From Saussurea involucrata (Eukaryota; Streptophyta; Magnoliopsida; Asterales; Asteraceae), in NCBI GenBank assembly GCA_033807775.1, contig CM066317.1, positions 39,931,870 to 39,995,869 on the forward strand: 64,000 bases of DNA. Direction: 5' to 3'. Of this stretch, positions 32,422 through 45,062 are shown in pieces. The number at the start of each line of letters is the position of its first letter. Positions within the stretch are counted from its first letter, which is position 1. Below the pieces are notes generated by a model. It worked only from the letters and a program-made list of their open reading frames with translations. It did no database searches and was not told the origin of the DNA. The translations under genes and the position numbers were made by a program.

Positions 32422-34622
32422 TGTAACACCCCGAATTTCTAGTATTCTGATTTTTAGACTTGCGGATGTCCGCATAGGTGCTAGCCCGGACGTCCGTGTC
32501 TAGGCGGAAGTCCTCGTGTTTCCGCGGAAGCAACAGAGGATTTGATGGGTTCGGTCAGAAGAAGTCGGACGTCCGCAGAGGTCCCTATCCGGACGTTCGT
32601 ATGAAGCCTGACGACATTTTTGCCCCTTTTATTTCAGCTATCCCTCTTCTCTCTCCTACCTTTATAACCAAGATCAAAATCAGATCTCTCTCCCTCCCTC
32701 ACTCGATTTTTTTCTCCCCAAAACCTTAACTCCTCCATTTCTCTCCTTCCATCTCCCTGTCCTTCAAGAATGCCAAAATGGGTTTATTTATTCAAGCTTA
32801 TAAGGTTTCAAGGCTTCAAGATCTTCATATCCTTTACCACTTTTCCACCATTGTTGAGCTAACTTGGGGTTTTCTTCAAATACCCATTTGTAAGTCATCT
32901 TCACTTCCCAAACCTTTATTTTTAGTAAACCTAGAAGTGTTTTGTTGGTGAACGCAACTTGTAATGAAGGTAATCTTCTCTTTTCTTCCACCTAAGAAAT
33001 TAGGGATTTGATATAAGTTGAGATCTTGATGTAATATGTTTGGGGAACGATTTTAAATGGTTGGATTTGAGTATTGATGGTTGAAAACTTATGGATCTAG
33101 GTTTTTGGAAGATTTCACTTGAGGATCCAAATTTTTTCAAAGGAGCTCGAGTTGAGGAAAATGTAGATTTAGCCTAAATGTAGCAAGGTGAGTTCAAGTT
33201 GCTTTGTGAAAACGTTGTACATGCCAAAAATGTCCATTCTCAAGTGTTTATGCGTTTTTCATGAAAATTATCTATGGTTGAGTCATTTGGTGAGTTTTTA
33301 CTATTTGAAGTGTTTAACTTTGAAAATATTACAAAACACCCACATTGGGATTTTTGAGTAATTTGATAATTATATCTAAAGAAAAAGTGTTGACAAGGTT
33401 TTGTATAAGTTGGGGTATTTGGAAATATGCACTTTAGTGTTGATGTGTGATGAGTCGTTTGGGTATATATACATATATATATGATTGCGAATTGTGTGAA
33501 AAATGAATTGATCAAATAAATGATGGGTTCTTAGATTTATCATATCTTGGAGGTATGTCTTTGTATATGTGACACTTAAATGCATTTTATTGTGTTAGTG
33601 ATCTTCATTGTTGATTAAATGTACTGTTGAGCCTTTGGCTCGTATTAGACTTAAGTGAGTCTTGGGGACTTTGGTCCAATGCAAATGACTCTATTTTGAC
33701 TTTGAGATTATATGCGTTTGAGTCATAATTATTAATTGATTACATGTGTTAAAGATGTTGGGCATTCTTTTGTGGGTCATGTAATTGTTTGACTATATTT
33801 GCATTGGATGCATAGGCATATGAGTCGGTCTTGTTTATGTGGTTGCATGGGTATTGCGGGGTTGGACTCCGAGACCCATGTTTATGACCTTAAACTTTTC
33901 AAGTGGACACTAGGAGGGTTGAGTCTGGAAGTGCTACCTTGGAGGTGAGTGTTAGGACCTTCGTCGCTGAGGTAATGCCTTGGAGGTAGTCCTACAGTGT
34001 GTCGAGCCTTGTGGTGGAAGTCCTGGGGATGGACACTAAGGTCAATTGTCTTTTGAGGTGAAACTTGTCGAGGAATGATAGGAACATTTGGACATATAGT
34101 CATGAAGTGTTATACGATTAACATTGTACGGGTGGAGCTTTCGGCACGGGTTTTGTGTGCGTTGGAAAATGGGTTGTTCACATACTTAATTATAATCCTT
34201 TTTGAAAAATCATGATTTTGAGTTGTACTCATTTGGTTTAACGAACTATTTTAATCATGATGAAAACTCTTGAACTCACTAAGCATTAGCCTAACCCATA
34301 TATATTTGTCGGCATGTGCAATAGGTACCGGTTGGGAATAGTTCTAGTGACACTATGAAGAGGAGAACTAGTTGTGTGATCAAGAAGTAAGTGGCTTGGT
34401 GAAGTCTTCCGCACTTTGGGAATAACAACCTTGTATTGGATTTAGTAACACCCAACCTTTTGTAGTCTCGACGTATGACTTAGGTTGTGAAATGTTAAAG
34501 TTATTATGTTTTTTCTTTATGGAGGTATTTCCATGGATGGTTTGTAGAAGGACTTTATCCTTATTTGATTATTTTATCAAAGTTTTGTTTAGTTGTTCTT
34601 TCTAAATTTTAAGGGCGTTACA
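32422..34622 (+). repeat. 5' LTR of element B (2201 bp)
   Basis: It starts TGTAACACCCCG and ends GGGCGTTACA. Its first 200 bp hold a CGGACGTCCG array, followed by a TTTATAACC TATA-like box near 32660 and a pyrimidine-rich tract. The LTR B2 pieces align to it through most of its length, which is how the three insertions were located. Confidence 0.9.
32462..32599. repeat. CGGACGTCCG palindrome array in LTR B1
   Basis: GCGGATGTCCGC (32462), CCGGACGTCCG (32487), TCCGCGGA (32521), TCGGACGTCCGC (32565) and TCCGGACGTTCG (32588) lie within 138 bp, upstream of the TATA-like box. The core ACGT is also a known plant bZIP-binding core. Confidence 0.85.
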
Positions 34623-34625
34623 AGT

Positions 34626-34637
34626 TGGTATTAGAGC
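34626..34637 (+). other. Primer-binding-like site of element B
   Basis: TGGTATTAGAGC differs from the initiator tRNA-Met PBS by a single C to T. Confidence 0.75.
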
Positions 34638-37600
34638 TTAAGTCTGAGAGATTTAGGTGTTGATTTTGGACACCTAGACTCATGCTAGCGTTCTTTTAAG
34701 TAAATGAGAGTGAAATTGCACCATTATGCACTCTAAGATAGAATATTTTGAGGTTTATGGAGTCACTAGAAACGAGAAATCACGTCTAGAGTAGCAAAGA
34801 TGATCATGTATGGTACGTTTATAATTGTACCTGGCTAGTGTTATGGTGAACCTACAAGTTACAAATGTATACTTGGACTACTTTGATGTGATGATCGTTG
34901 GGGTAGTGAAGGAAATTTAAGCGAGTAATCGCTAGAAGAAGTTGATGATTTTAGCGTTTGTCACTGGACCGTAAGCATGATGATTGCATTAAGTGGACCA
35001 TCCGGCTCAAAGTTGATTGTTAGATTAGAACCATAGGCTTATTGAATCGACCTTAATTCGAGGAGAAATGGTAAGGTTACTCGATGTAACTTTCAATTTT
35101 GCCTTAAGATGTTTGAGCATCCAGATGACGATAGTGTGACTGGAGGAATTGGAGGAGTGTGGTTTTGAGACGTTGAGTGCCGACTAAATTCATGCACAAA
35201 AGTTTTTTTTAAATAAATTGCATCAGTTGTTTCTTATGTTCTAAATCGTTACGTGGATTGTATTACGAAATCTCGGAAAAACGTTTAGCACACATAAGAT
35301 TTTAAATCAAGATTTTAAACATGCATGAAATTACTTCATTGTAGGTAATCGCAAATTTTGTCGGGACTTGCTTTATTTGTTGATGTCCAACATTATTTTT
35401 GGATACCATGTTATCCATATCTCAATATTGTATAAGATTTTGGACAAGTAACGGCGACTTATGACTTTAACATTGGATCTCCTCCACATATGTTAAGGTT
35501 TGAACGGAGAGTTACTTCCCACTATTTTGGTGTTTGAGTTTTATTGGCAATTTTATTCCATGCGGGTTTTCTCGAAAAGTGTTACTTTATATTGTATTGC
35601 AACAAGTGGAAATTTTTTAGAATTATGGCATTTTAGTCATAACTCTGTTTTATGTGATTTGATTTTTGGAAACGAAAAATTTGGCATCATTTGGTTTACT
35701 GGATACCATTGAGTTTCAATGAGTTTTATGGAAATTTTGTTGAAGTATTTTGGAGTTTTGTTCTACGACGTTTGTGTCGCGTGAGTGCAACTTTGAGATG
35801 TGCATACTCTAACCATTGTGTGTGTCAACCTATGGGTTTTCATTGAGTATTTGGTCTCATGCGGGTTTTGTTGAAAAATATTACTCTACGTCGTATCGCA
35901 ACCAAAAATTGTGGTTTTTGGAATTTTGGCGTCGCATAGTTTCTCTTTTGAAGATTTTGTGTTAGCACATTTCGTTGCGACTTGTTTAGGGCACGAATTG
36001 ATTTATACGTGACCTGAGTAATGCATATAAGAGCATCATGATAGTTTATCCTAATGAATTGATTTATGCACTTTCGATTAATTAGTTCTTTTGTTATCAT
36101 TTCACGCAAATGCATTGTGTTGATCTATGGGTGTGCATAGGATTGTAGTCGCTATTTTTTGGAGCTTTAATGAGCATCGTTTGTACGGTCCGAAATTTTA
36201 AAGTCGATTTAAATTCTCCTGAGTGTTAACCAAATTTCATGCACTCACTGTTTTCCTAGGTTCGGAGAAAATACTTTAATGTGTGCGAGACTTGATAGAA
36301 GATTTTACTTCCATGTTGTTTTGTTTCAATAAAAAAAACTACTAGGAGAGTGTTATAAGTTTGCATGCGTATTCTGATTTGAGATGTCTTCATGATATTT
36401 ATAAAATCTTTAATTTTGCGTTTTGGTGGAATATCCCATCTGCCCAGGGCCCGAATCCAGGCGTACACAACTTGTGGCCACTGAGATTTAATCAAGGTTG
36501 ATGTTTTACAGTCATAAATTGCCAAGGGATTAGTCTAGGCATAGCCTAGGACACCCTTCCAAAAAAATGATATTTAGCCGATATTTTCGAATGATATAAA
36601 CATGATTGTTATTTGGCTTTAAACTTGGAACCGATGCAAATCATTGGATATTTTAATCGAAGTGCATATGTGGATCGTTTCACCGTTTTGCGAAATAAAC
36701 TGACACATGCGAAATCTGTTGGTGAATTTTATTCCGTGTCGTTTTATGGTTAAAAGAGGGGACTCTTGGAGTTTGATATCGTTAAAATTTTCTTTACGAA
36801 GTTTCATACAAACATTTTGTCGCACATTATTTTAATGCAGGAAAATTACTATACGTACATGACATAAATAAATTATTAAATTCATTCTAGAACCGTAGCG
36901 GTTCATTTTAAAAGTTAGTTAAGCCTACTTTTGCACTTGTTAGTAACTCGAGTAACGATCAAATAAATTCCAATGCGAGTTTTCACTTGTGGGTCAAGTG
37001 TGCCCATTTTGCATGACTACCGGGTAAGTGGTGGTAAATTTTTACATGTACTATTGATTGTTATGAAAACCTTCGTGTTGAAAATTTCTATAAAATTGAC
37101 GATTGGCATAATTGTTGAGCCCGTCACTTAAAAAAACTTAAACTCATTAGGCTTGGGAAGGTTAAGTAACCCCGGTTAAAGGTGATGGCGTATAGAATCC
37201 TATCGGTGGAAGGATGGGTGTTCCGAAGCGTATTAGTACCGTAAGCCGAGTGGTATCGTTTGCAAGGTCGGCATATTTTCGTTGTACCGGGCGGGTGAGG
37301 CTCGCGGTATCTTACGTTAATGATGGTGGTAATCGGCAACCTTGTTGTGGGTTCAGTTTTGCATAAAGGACGTGTTGGACCCTTTAGACACCATGTGGAT
37401 AACCTCGATTTTGTCGGGTGGCTCGACTAATGAAACTCGTGTATGTGGAGTTCTGTTGTGGTTCAAAGCTTGGTGTTATGACTAGGTGTCAACTTTTAGA
37501 TTTCGAGGCCAAGAACTGTTAGTGAAACTGGAGAGTTGTAGTCCAATTTTAAAGGATAGTGGAATCGGTTGTAGCGATCTTAAGAAGTTCAAGTATGAAA

Positions 37601-38020
37601 AGTAGATTTAGTGGGATAACCTTCCTTGATGGGTAAAAGAATTTGTCGATTAGATGATTGGTAATTGGACGTATTTTTGGAGTTGTATAATCGATGGGTC
37701 AGTGACGACCGTCTGATTTGGAGTCTAATGGAGCTCGTTAGAATTTAGTGACAGTTCAGCAGCGGGAACAATTGGATTTGGAGGTTTTGTTGATTTCAGT
37801 AGTGATCAAACCTTTGACTGATAGAGAGTCGGGATCCGCCGTTGGGGAAGTACACCTAAGGTTGGGAGGTGACCGAAGCCATGTGGCTAAAGGTCGCTCT
37901 AGTAAGTTAAACGTTCATTGGGATATAAGTGTAATGTACCTAAGTGGACATTTGTTGCAAGTATCAGCATGCAGGCTGTCATAGCAGTTCTATCAAGAGG
38001 ATAGAGACAACTTCTCGTAA

Positions 38021-38042
38021 AGAGAGAGAGAGAGAGAGAGAG
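38021..38042. repeat. (AG)n microsatellite
   Basis: Eleven AG units in the body of element B. Confidence 0.95.
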
Positions 38043-38366
38043 GGTCATTTTATGATGGCAATGCGATATGGGGCTCTGGTTGTAGATCGCTACTCTCTTT
38101 TGGGAAAGATAGATGACAAGTCATTGAGTGGGCCTATACCCTGCGCAGTGATTTGCTGTGAACCATCTCATGTTTCTCCCTTAGTATGGATGTAGTGCGG
38201 AGAGTTAAAGCCCATGGCATCGACGTCAAGGATGGATTCTACTGCCAAGGATACCGACACAAGAGAGGAAATTCGAATTTCAGTGGAAACCTAGGGAACA
38301 TGAAAAGTGTTGAGTTCAGTAACCACTGGATGTATGAGAACTAGATTTCGAGGACGAAATCATTTT

Positions 38367-38380
38367 AAGGTTGGGAGGAT
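38367..38380 (+). other. Polypurine tract of element B
   Basis: AAGGTTGGGAGGAT lies immediately before LTR B2 (TGTAACACCC), shortly after GAGGACGAAATCATT. Confidence 0.8.
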
Positions 38381-39305
38381 TGTAACACCCCGAATTTCCA
38401 GTATTCTAATTTTTGGACTTGCGGACGTCCGCATAGGTGCTAGGCCGGACGTCTGTGTCTAGGTGGAAGTCCGCGTGTTTCCATGGAAGCAGTAGAGGAT
38501 TTGATGGGTTCGGTCAGGAGCAGCCGGGCGTCCGCAAAGGTCCCTATTCGGACGTCCGCATGAAGCCTAACGAAATTTTCCCCCCTTTTATTTCAGCTTT
38601 CTCTCTTCTCTGTCCTACCTTTATAACCAAGATCAAAATCAGATCTCTCTCCCTCCCTCACTGGATTTTTTCTCCCTAAAACCCTAACGCCTTCGTTTCT
38701 CTCCTTCCATCTCCCTCTCCTTTAAGAATACCAAAATGGGTTTAATTAATCAAGCTTCTAGGGTTTCAAGGCTTCAACATCTTCATCTCCTTCACCACTT
38801 TTCCACCATTGTTGAGATAACTTGGGGTTTTCTTCAAATACCCATTTATAAGTCATCTTCACTTCCCAAACCTTTATTTTAGTAAACCTAGAAGTGTTTT
38901 GTTGATGAATGCAAGTTGTAGTGAAGGTAATCTTCTCTTTTCTTTCACCTAAGAAATTAGGGATTTGGTATAAGTTGAGATCTTGATGTAAAATACTTGG
39001 GGAACGATTTTAAATGGTTGGATTTGTGTATTTATGGTTGGAAGATTTGGCTTGAGGATTCAAATTTTTTCAAAGGAGCTTAAGTTGAGGAAAATCTAGA
39101 TTTAGCCTAAATCTAGCAAGGTGAGTTCAAGTTGCTTTGTGAAAACGTTGTACATGCCAAAAATGTCCATTTTCAAATGTTTATGTGTTTTTCATGAAAA
39201 TTATCTATGGTTGAGTCATTTGGTGAGTGTTGACTATTTGAAGTGTTTAACTTTGAAAATATTATAAAACACCCACATTGGGATTTTTGAGTAATCTGAT
39301 AATTA
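38381..39305 (+). repeat. LTR B2, first piece
   Basis: Aligns with 32422-33375 of LTR B1. Ends in GATAATTA, where the Helitron was inserted between A and T. Confidence 0.9.
38421..38559. repeat. CGGACGTCCG palindrome array in LTR B2
   Basis: Counterpart of 32462-32599. GCGGACGTCCGC (38421) and TCGGACGTCCGC (38548) are perfect here, while others have decayed (CCGGACGTCTG, CGGGCGTCCGC). Confidence 0.8.
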
Positions 39306-39455
39306 TCTATACTATCTTATAAAGCAAACAACCCCCAAACTCTTAAAAACAACTCTTTAAGCTTTGTGTACAACCATTTAAAACATGATTACTTAAAATT
39401 TTAGAATGAGAAAACTTTCTCTCTCGCCAATTTTCTTTTCAAACCCGGTACAATT

Positions 39456-39616
39456 ATGCAACACTTTTCCCAATATGGCCGTTCAGATTTCAATGACAGA
39501 CTCTTCCCCTTCCCCTCCAACATGGCTCCCTCCAATGCACGGACCTTTTATAGAGACGACTATGGCCATATAGCTCATGTAACAACTTCATCTCAGGGTT
39601 TCATGCAACATTTCAG
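39456..39616 (+). pseudogene. Captured exon 1 in Helitron, gene unknown
   Basis: The ATG opens a 53-codon reading with MQHFSQYGRSDFND at the start and FYRDDYGHIAHVTTSSQGF near the end. It closes at a donor-like CAG/GTACTT (39616). T-rich intron-like DNA follows. I do not recognise the protein. Whether it is transcribed cannot be seen. Confidence 0.5.
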
Positions 39617-39879
39617 GTACTTTGCGTTTAGGGTTCATGAATTTTTATGTTTTCTGCGGTTTTTGTTGGGTTTGCTTTTTGGTTCGATGTTTGATGGTTC
39701 TATGCTTTCGATTTTGGGTTCTTCTGTTAGGGTTCTTCTAATCGATTTTGGCTTCAAAATTTTGGTTTTGAAATCGATTTTGGTTTCAAAACTTTGTGAC
39801 TTAAGTACTTGTGTTTATAACAACAAATCGATTTCTGTTTATGTTTGTGTGTTTATAATCGATTTTCTCATGACCTAAG

Positions 39880-40960
39880 TCACAGAAGATTAGCTGCTTA
39901 ATGGGTTGCTTAATGGGTTGGTTAATAAGCTGCTTAATGCTTAATGCACACACAAACACTTCATGTTACTGCTTCATCTTCTCAGTTTCTTTTTCTGTTC
40001 AACTAAGTCACTCGATGCTTTTGTATTGTTGGTGATTGGTTAAGTCATAAACAAAAATCGATTATAAACACACAAACATAACAAAAATCGATTATAAACA
40101 CACAAACATAAACAAAAATCGATTATAAACACACAATCATAAACAAAAATCGATTTTTTTATATTTGTTGAAACATAAACAAAGTGGATTTGTGAGAGCA
40201 TCTCTAACAACTATGCTAAAATAAAGTATTTAGTTGTTTATTTGTTTTAGAGTTTTAGAGTTTTTTTTTCTCCAACACCTATGCTATATTGTATAGTACT
40301 TTTTTCAAATGTAAATTTGATTTTTTGGCTACAAACTTGGTATATACATCACTTTAATCAAGTACTTGGTCTAAGCAACTTATTCTCATAACTTCTAAAG
40401 TTATTATCAATTTAAAAGTTCTAAAACTTGTAAAGTTCAACCATCTTTGATAACCATGTTTGCAAACTTTTTGGTTTCTCAGTTCATCGAAATTGAACTT
40501 CACTTAACCTCTTGTTTTTTGGACATGTGATGGATTTCAGGTGAGCTCGATATTCTAAAAGCATACCCTTCGGACAGTGTCTGTAAACAATCGGTTTCTG
40601 CTCAGGTACCATTTATTCAATTTTGGGATTATATGTGCATCTGATCAACTTTAAGTTTTTGAGTCTATGTGGTATAGATATAATCAATATAACAAATGTG
40701 TTATAATCAAATAAGCTACTTAAAATAAAAAATTTAATAAGCTGCTTAATGGGTTGCTTAATAAGCTTAATAAGTTGCTTAATGCTTAATGCACACACAA
40801 ACACTTCATGTTACTGCTTCATCTTCTCAGTTTCTTTTTCTGTTCAAATAAGTCACAGAAGATTAGTTGCTTAATAAGCTTAATAAGCTTAATAAGCTCA
40901 ATAAGCTGCTTAATGCTTAATGCACACACAAACACTTCATGTTATGGAGATCATCTATTA
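39880..40960. repeat. GCTTAATG- and ATCGATTATAAACAC-rich repeats in Helitron
   Basis: A roughly 110-bp segment with TTCATGTTACTGCTTCATC and many GCTTAATG words occurs at about 39895-40015 and 40735-40860, and in part again at 40895-40945. Between them, AAAAATCGATTATAAACACA is repeated about four times at 40045-40150. These look like local duplications. Confidence 0.7.
40541..40605 (+). pseudogene. Captured exon 2 in Helitron
   Basis: A 65-nt segment between GATTTCAG/ and CTCAG/GTACC. One frame reads GELDILKAYPSDSVCKQSV. Short, but bounded by consensus splice sites. Confidence 0.4.
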
Positions 40961-41142
40961 TATACAGGAGATGCAAACATTCTTGTTTTAGCAATAGGAA
41001 ATTGTACATGTAGATAGTTTTGAACATATTTTTGGTTGCACATATTGGTATAAACCAAGCATTAAGCATAAAATTTGTATTTTGGTTTCACGAATTTGGT
41101 TTAACCAGGTTTCACTATTTTATATTTATAATGATGTTGCAG

Positions 41143-41229
41143 GAAGCTAATTGTTTATTTTATCAATTCACGGTTTTAAATCGATTTGACGCCCCTTCCC
41201 GGTTTCTTCTCGGGGTTTCACTATGTCAG
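41143..41229 (+). pseudogene. Captured exon 3 in Helitron
   Basis: An 87-nt, 29-codon open segment (EANCLFYQFTVLNRF at its start) between ATGTTGCAG/ and TGTCAG/GTACAT. Both flanks match plant splice sites. Its parent gene is unknown; it may be the same as for the two exons upstream. Confidence 0.45.
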
Positions 41230-42092
41230 GTACATATTCAAATTTGGGTTTTTGTATTCGTTCAGTTTGTCACTTCAATTCACTTACTGAATATATGAGA
41301 TGGAATCATAAAACGGAGACCATCGGAAAATGACATAAATGTATAAACATAATAATTTATTATATATGTATCTATTAAATTACATACACATATATCCATT
41401 TCATGGAACATGTGCAACATCAGGGGTGGGCTTCTCTTACTGTCTATTTAATCTAGAGTCTTGTAACACCTCGATTTTTGTATAAAGTATTAAGATGGGT
41501 TTTATTGATAATTTATAATTTATTATGTGATAGATTAATTTTAGAGTTTATCCCCGATTAAGTTTTGATAATTGTTTTATTGGAGTTATAAGTTAAGGGG
41601 TAAACTTTAATTTTAAGTTATGAGTGGAAGGGTTAAACTTGCCAAGTAAAGAAAGTAGAGGGGGTTGTTTGGTTAAGTGGTGAAAGACACCACCACCACC
41701 GCCTCATTCACCTAACATATGGATAAAGAGATATTTTTTCTTCTTTTAGTTGTTAGTCTTGTGTGTGTGTGTTTTATCAGCAAAGAGAAAGAGAGAGAAA
41801 GAAAGGAAGAAGAAGAAAAGCTGGAAATTAAGGGCTTTGTTGGTGAGATTAAAGGTATGTTATTCACACAAACCAATCCTTTTATGTTTATAAAGCCATA
41901 TATTAGTTTAGGGATTGAGTTAGAATTTGGGTTATGATGTTTTTGAATATTATGAGAAATTTGGGTGTATGTTTATGTTCTATTGGTAGTCTTAGACATA
42001 TCTGCAAATTTATAGATGCATGCATAGCCTAAAAGTATCAATTTGGACTTAATTACGTTTACAGTGAGTTGAGACAAGGATGAACACAGTTA

Positions 42093-42352
42093 GCTGCGAT
42101 AATTTTGATAATTGCGATAATGTTGATAGCTGCGATAGTTATGAATGTCGCAACTTTGGGTTGCGACAAGATTGAGTGTATCGCAACAGTTGGTTGCGAT
42201 AAGCTGTAAATCGCAATAGTTGGTTGCGATAAGAAGCATGTCGCAACAGTTGGTTGCGATAAGTAGGGAATATCGCAACAGTGGGTTGCAACAAGTACTG
42301 TGTCGCAAGTAGTAGGTTGCGACAAGTGTTATCGCAATTAGTGAGTTGCGAT
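42093..42352. repeat. TTGCGATAA / TCGCAAC dyad array in solo LTR
   Basis: About 16 half-sites in 260 bp alternate in orientation: ATCGCAACAGT, then GGTTGCGATAAG, repeated. Each pair can fold. The word contains one CG. Confidence 0.9.
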
Positions 42353-42922
42353 AAGTGACGAAGAATGGTGGGTTATTTAGGATTCTTAGTCTTTTAAGAG
42401 TCCTATTTAGTAGATTAACATAAATGCCATATGTATTTGGGTATTTCAGACTTTGTGAAGTTTGGTGACGAGATTCTTTACAAAAAGTAAAGTAAGAGTG
42501 ACGCTACTGCTATCAGGTGAGTTCATTCTTACCTTACCCTTTTTATAACATTTTAAATTACAGTAAGGTATATTTTTATAAAGAGATATTTCTTGAATGA
42601 ATTTCTGGATGGACGATTATATGAGTTTTAACTGTTTGTTTAAATGGACAAATGTGTATATAAATTTATATTAAGGACCGTGAGTGATGATATAAATTGT
42701 TAGACTTATGTTATGAGAAATTGATATATTAAATATGATTTGCTCATATTTAATGATATGAAAGATTTATAAAGGAGATTTGCTCATACTAAATGATATG
42801 AGGAATCTATGTGGTACAAATATTATTTGCTCATACTGAATGCTATGAGGAATCTAAATTAAGTAATAACCTGCACGAGCATGAATAAGTGTAATGGATC
42901 CATAGGCACTAGTTTTTATGAA

Positions 42923-43190
42923 CACATGGAATAGGCGTGGCGCTAATCGTAATTCCAGTGTGTGTGATAAACGTGGAATAGGAGTGGACTAATCGTAATT
43001 CCCGTTTAGGTGAAATGAGGAATAGGTGTGGATTAATCGTAATTCCTATTTCACATTGATGAGAAATCGTGGGATAGGCGTGGACTAATCGTAATTCCCG
43101 ATTTCTAAGGAAGGAAAGAGACAGGCATGGCTTAATTGTAATCTCTACTTCCTTTCCAAGAAATGGACATGTGTAATTGTGATTTCGTGG
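42923..43190 (+). repeat. Six tandem hairpin units in solo LTR, common loop and variable stems
   Basis: Each unit has a unit-specific outer arm, GGAAT, a shared loop (AGGCGTGG...TAATCGTA), ATTCC and the complementary outer arm. Outer arms are CACAT/GTGTG, AAACG/CGTTT (42969-43007), GAAAT/ATTTC (43012-43052), AGAAATCG/CGATTTCT (43062-43106) and GGAAGGAAAGAGA/TCTCT..TTCCTTTCC (43109-43157). A last, weak CCAAGAAAT unit follows. Confidence 0.85.
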
Positions 43191-44061
43191 ATATGAGCAT
43201 TAATCTAGAATCCGTGGAGATTCGTAGTGGGCTCTGGAACGTGATACTATGACTGACTTGGTGTCGGTCATATTCATGGAATCGGGTTTAACCCCGTCGT
43301 CATAAGATGTTGAAACGAATGGTAAGAAAAGGGTAAACCAGGTTTGTTATGCCTTGTTTACATTTATTTTTAAAAGTATTATTTTGAAACCGAATGTTCT
43401 CACTAGGCGTTAGCCTAATTGTTTCAAAATATGTTTTCTTATCAGGTACTAGCTCGGGAAAGTAAAGGGCTGTGGGACGAGTGCATTCGAGTATATACTT
43501 TTTGAGATAGCGGAGAAGTTATCTATCAATGAGGCTTTTAAGGGATTGCTTAGATAATCTAGTTAATCTGATTATAGTGACATGATTAGAGTAATAGGTT
43601 ATTTGAAGAATTCAATAATGGTAAATATGACTCCTCCTAGTTAATTCTCCGCTTATGAATAAAGTTTGGAAGATTTTATATTAATCTTATTAGAATTTTT
43701 GAGGTTTAAATTGACCCTGATTTTTAGGGTGTTACAAGTCTCATGTACTTGTTCTTCAAATGCATTTTGTAATGTGGTTTCATTATTTCAAGTTGAGTGG
43801 ATCTTTAGGATTCAAGGATTGTTGTTTTTAATTCATCATAACTTCTTTAGGAACTACTTATTTAAGGCAAAGTGGATGCAGTATGCTAATATAGCTTAGG
43901 GATTACGACAAATGTTAATGGGTTGTTTACTGCCACTAAGAACCTGATGACTTGGCTTACTCTACATATGGTCTTTGTTCGTTTTCATTTTTTTAATTAC
44001 ATTGTTGTAACCTTTTACAAGGGCAACATGTTTCTATGAATTTGAATTCTTTAATCAACTA

Positions 44062-44329
44062 AGGGGCTGTTTGGCAGTTGCTGAATGGTTTGGTGCATAA
44101 TGATTAAGAGGCTCTTATGATATAGTTCAAAGTGAAATATGGTTGTTTTGTAATTATTCAGAATGAAATCAAGGCGCTTAATGGTTAAGGGAGGTCCAGG
44201 ATACAAAATTATTCAGAGGGTTTTAGAACCATTAAGAGGCAGATAATTTTTTTGCCAAACAAGATTCACCTCTTAGCGATTCAGAGGTTTCCTCTTAATG
44301 GAACCATTAAGAGGTAAACAAACAACCTT
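44062..44329. mobile_element. hAT-like MITE in Helitron
   Basis: It begins AGGGGCTGTTTGGCAG and ends GTAAACAAACAACCTT, imperfect inverted ends of the plant hAT-MITE type. It is internally rich in CATTAAGAGG words in both orientations. No clear 8-bp duplication is seen. Confidence 0.5.
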
Positions 44330-44647
44330 TAAATATTTTCATAAATTGATCTTACTATACTGTCACAATACTTCCTAACCGTCAATGTTTGAAATATATT
44401 CAAAGAAGGAGAAGCAATTCAACACCGTGAACATACAAGTAAACATGTCCTCACTTTGATATTGTAGCTGCGAGAAGAACAAGTTCATGTAGGTTCATCA
44501 TCTTGATCGAGAAAGAAACATGCTTATTCGAATGGACAGATCAACAGAGAGAAGCAACAGAGTAAAATATTAACTTACCGCTAATAGTTAACATTTTCAC
44601 TCAACTTACCAAGTAAAGTTTCAGTCGCACCGTATGAACGATAAGCG

Positions 44648-44780
44648 CTTACCGGGTAAGAGTTGCCAATCTCACTGACCGAGTGTCGGTCCTTTTCATT
44701 GCATTTTCCGGGTAAGATTCTCAGCCTTGTCATGTTAATCCGATAAGACAAAGTGACCCCATAAGCACTTACCGGGTAAG
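44648..44780. repeat. CTTACCGGGTAAG motif cluster
   Basis: CTTACCGGGTAAG occurs at 44648-44660 and 44768-44780, with TTCCGGGTAAG between them at about 44706. The words are near-palindromic and again centre on CCGG. Confidence 0.7.
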
Positions 44781-45062
44781 CATTTAGTAAACAACCCTTA
44801 AGTTTTTGGTTTCTTTGTTTTTCGTATTTTCATATCATCTCTAATTTTGCCAAAACTTAAGCTTTCCTATTAGTTCTTGATTTAGGGGAAGAGAGCGAGG
44901 GTTTAAAGCACAATCAATTGATTGATCTATAAATCATTGTGTTCGGTAACCAACAAATGAAATATGGAGTTGGGATTTTTTTAGTTTTGTGGACATCTGG
45001 TCAACGTGGTCTGCTTCAAACTAAATCTTATTTCAGGATCAATAAATTTGGACAGCAAAGAT

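Larger units (their letters stand above)
34623..38366 (+). other. Non-coding body of element B
   Basis: No frame is open beyond about 90 codons, and no gag or pol motif is visible. A degenerate PBS TGGTATTAGAGC is at 34626-34637. Parts align with the body of element C, for example the GATTTAGGTGTTGATTTTGG region and the GAGTGCCGA region. A GA microsatellite lies at 38021-38042. Confidence 0.75.
41457..43741. repeat. Solo LTR of a Ty3/gypsy element with AGTCT duplications
   Basis: The LTR spans 41462-43736 (2275 bp), starting TGTAACACC and ending GGGTGTTACA. It is flanked on both sides by AGTCT (41457-41461 and 43737-43741), so the element was reduced to one LTR by recombination. It contains a TTGCGA dyad array and a hairpin array. 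Downstream parts resemble the LTRs of elements C and D, for example the GGATCCATAGGCACTAG word. Confidence 0.92.

Noticed and set aside
34623..38366. A hidden host gene in the body of B
   Set aside because: No frame is open beyond about 90 codons and no exon-like blocks with splice sites. The body aligns with another non-coding element.
42923..43190. Regularly spaced repeats could suggest a CRISPR-like array
   Set aside because: The repeats are complementary arms around a shared loop inside a plant LTR. There are no unique spacers of constant length and no cas genes.
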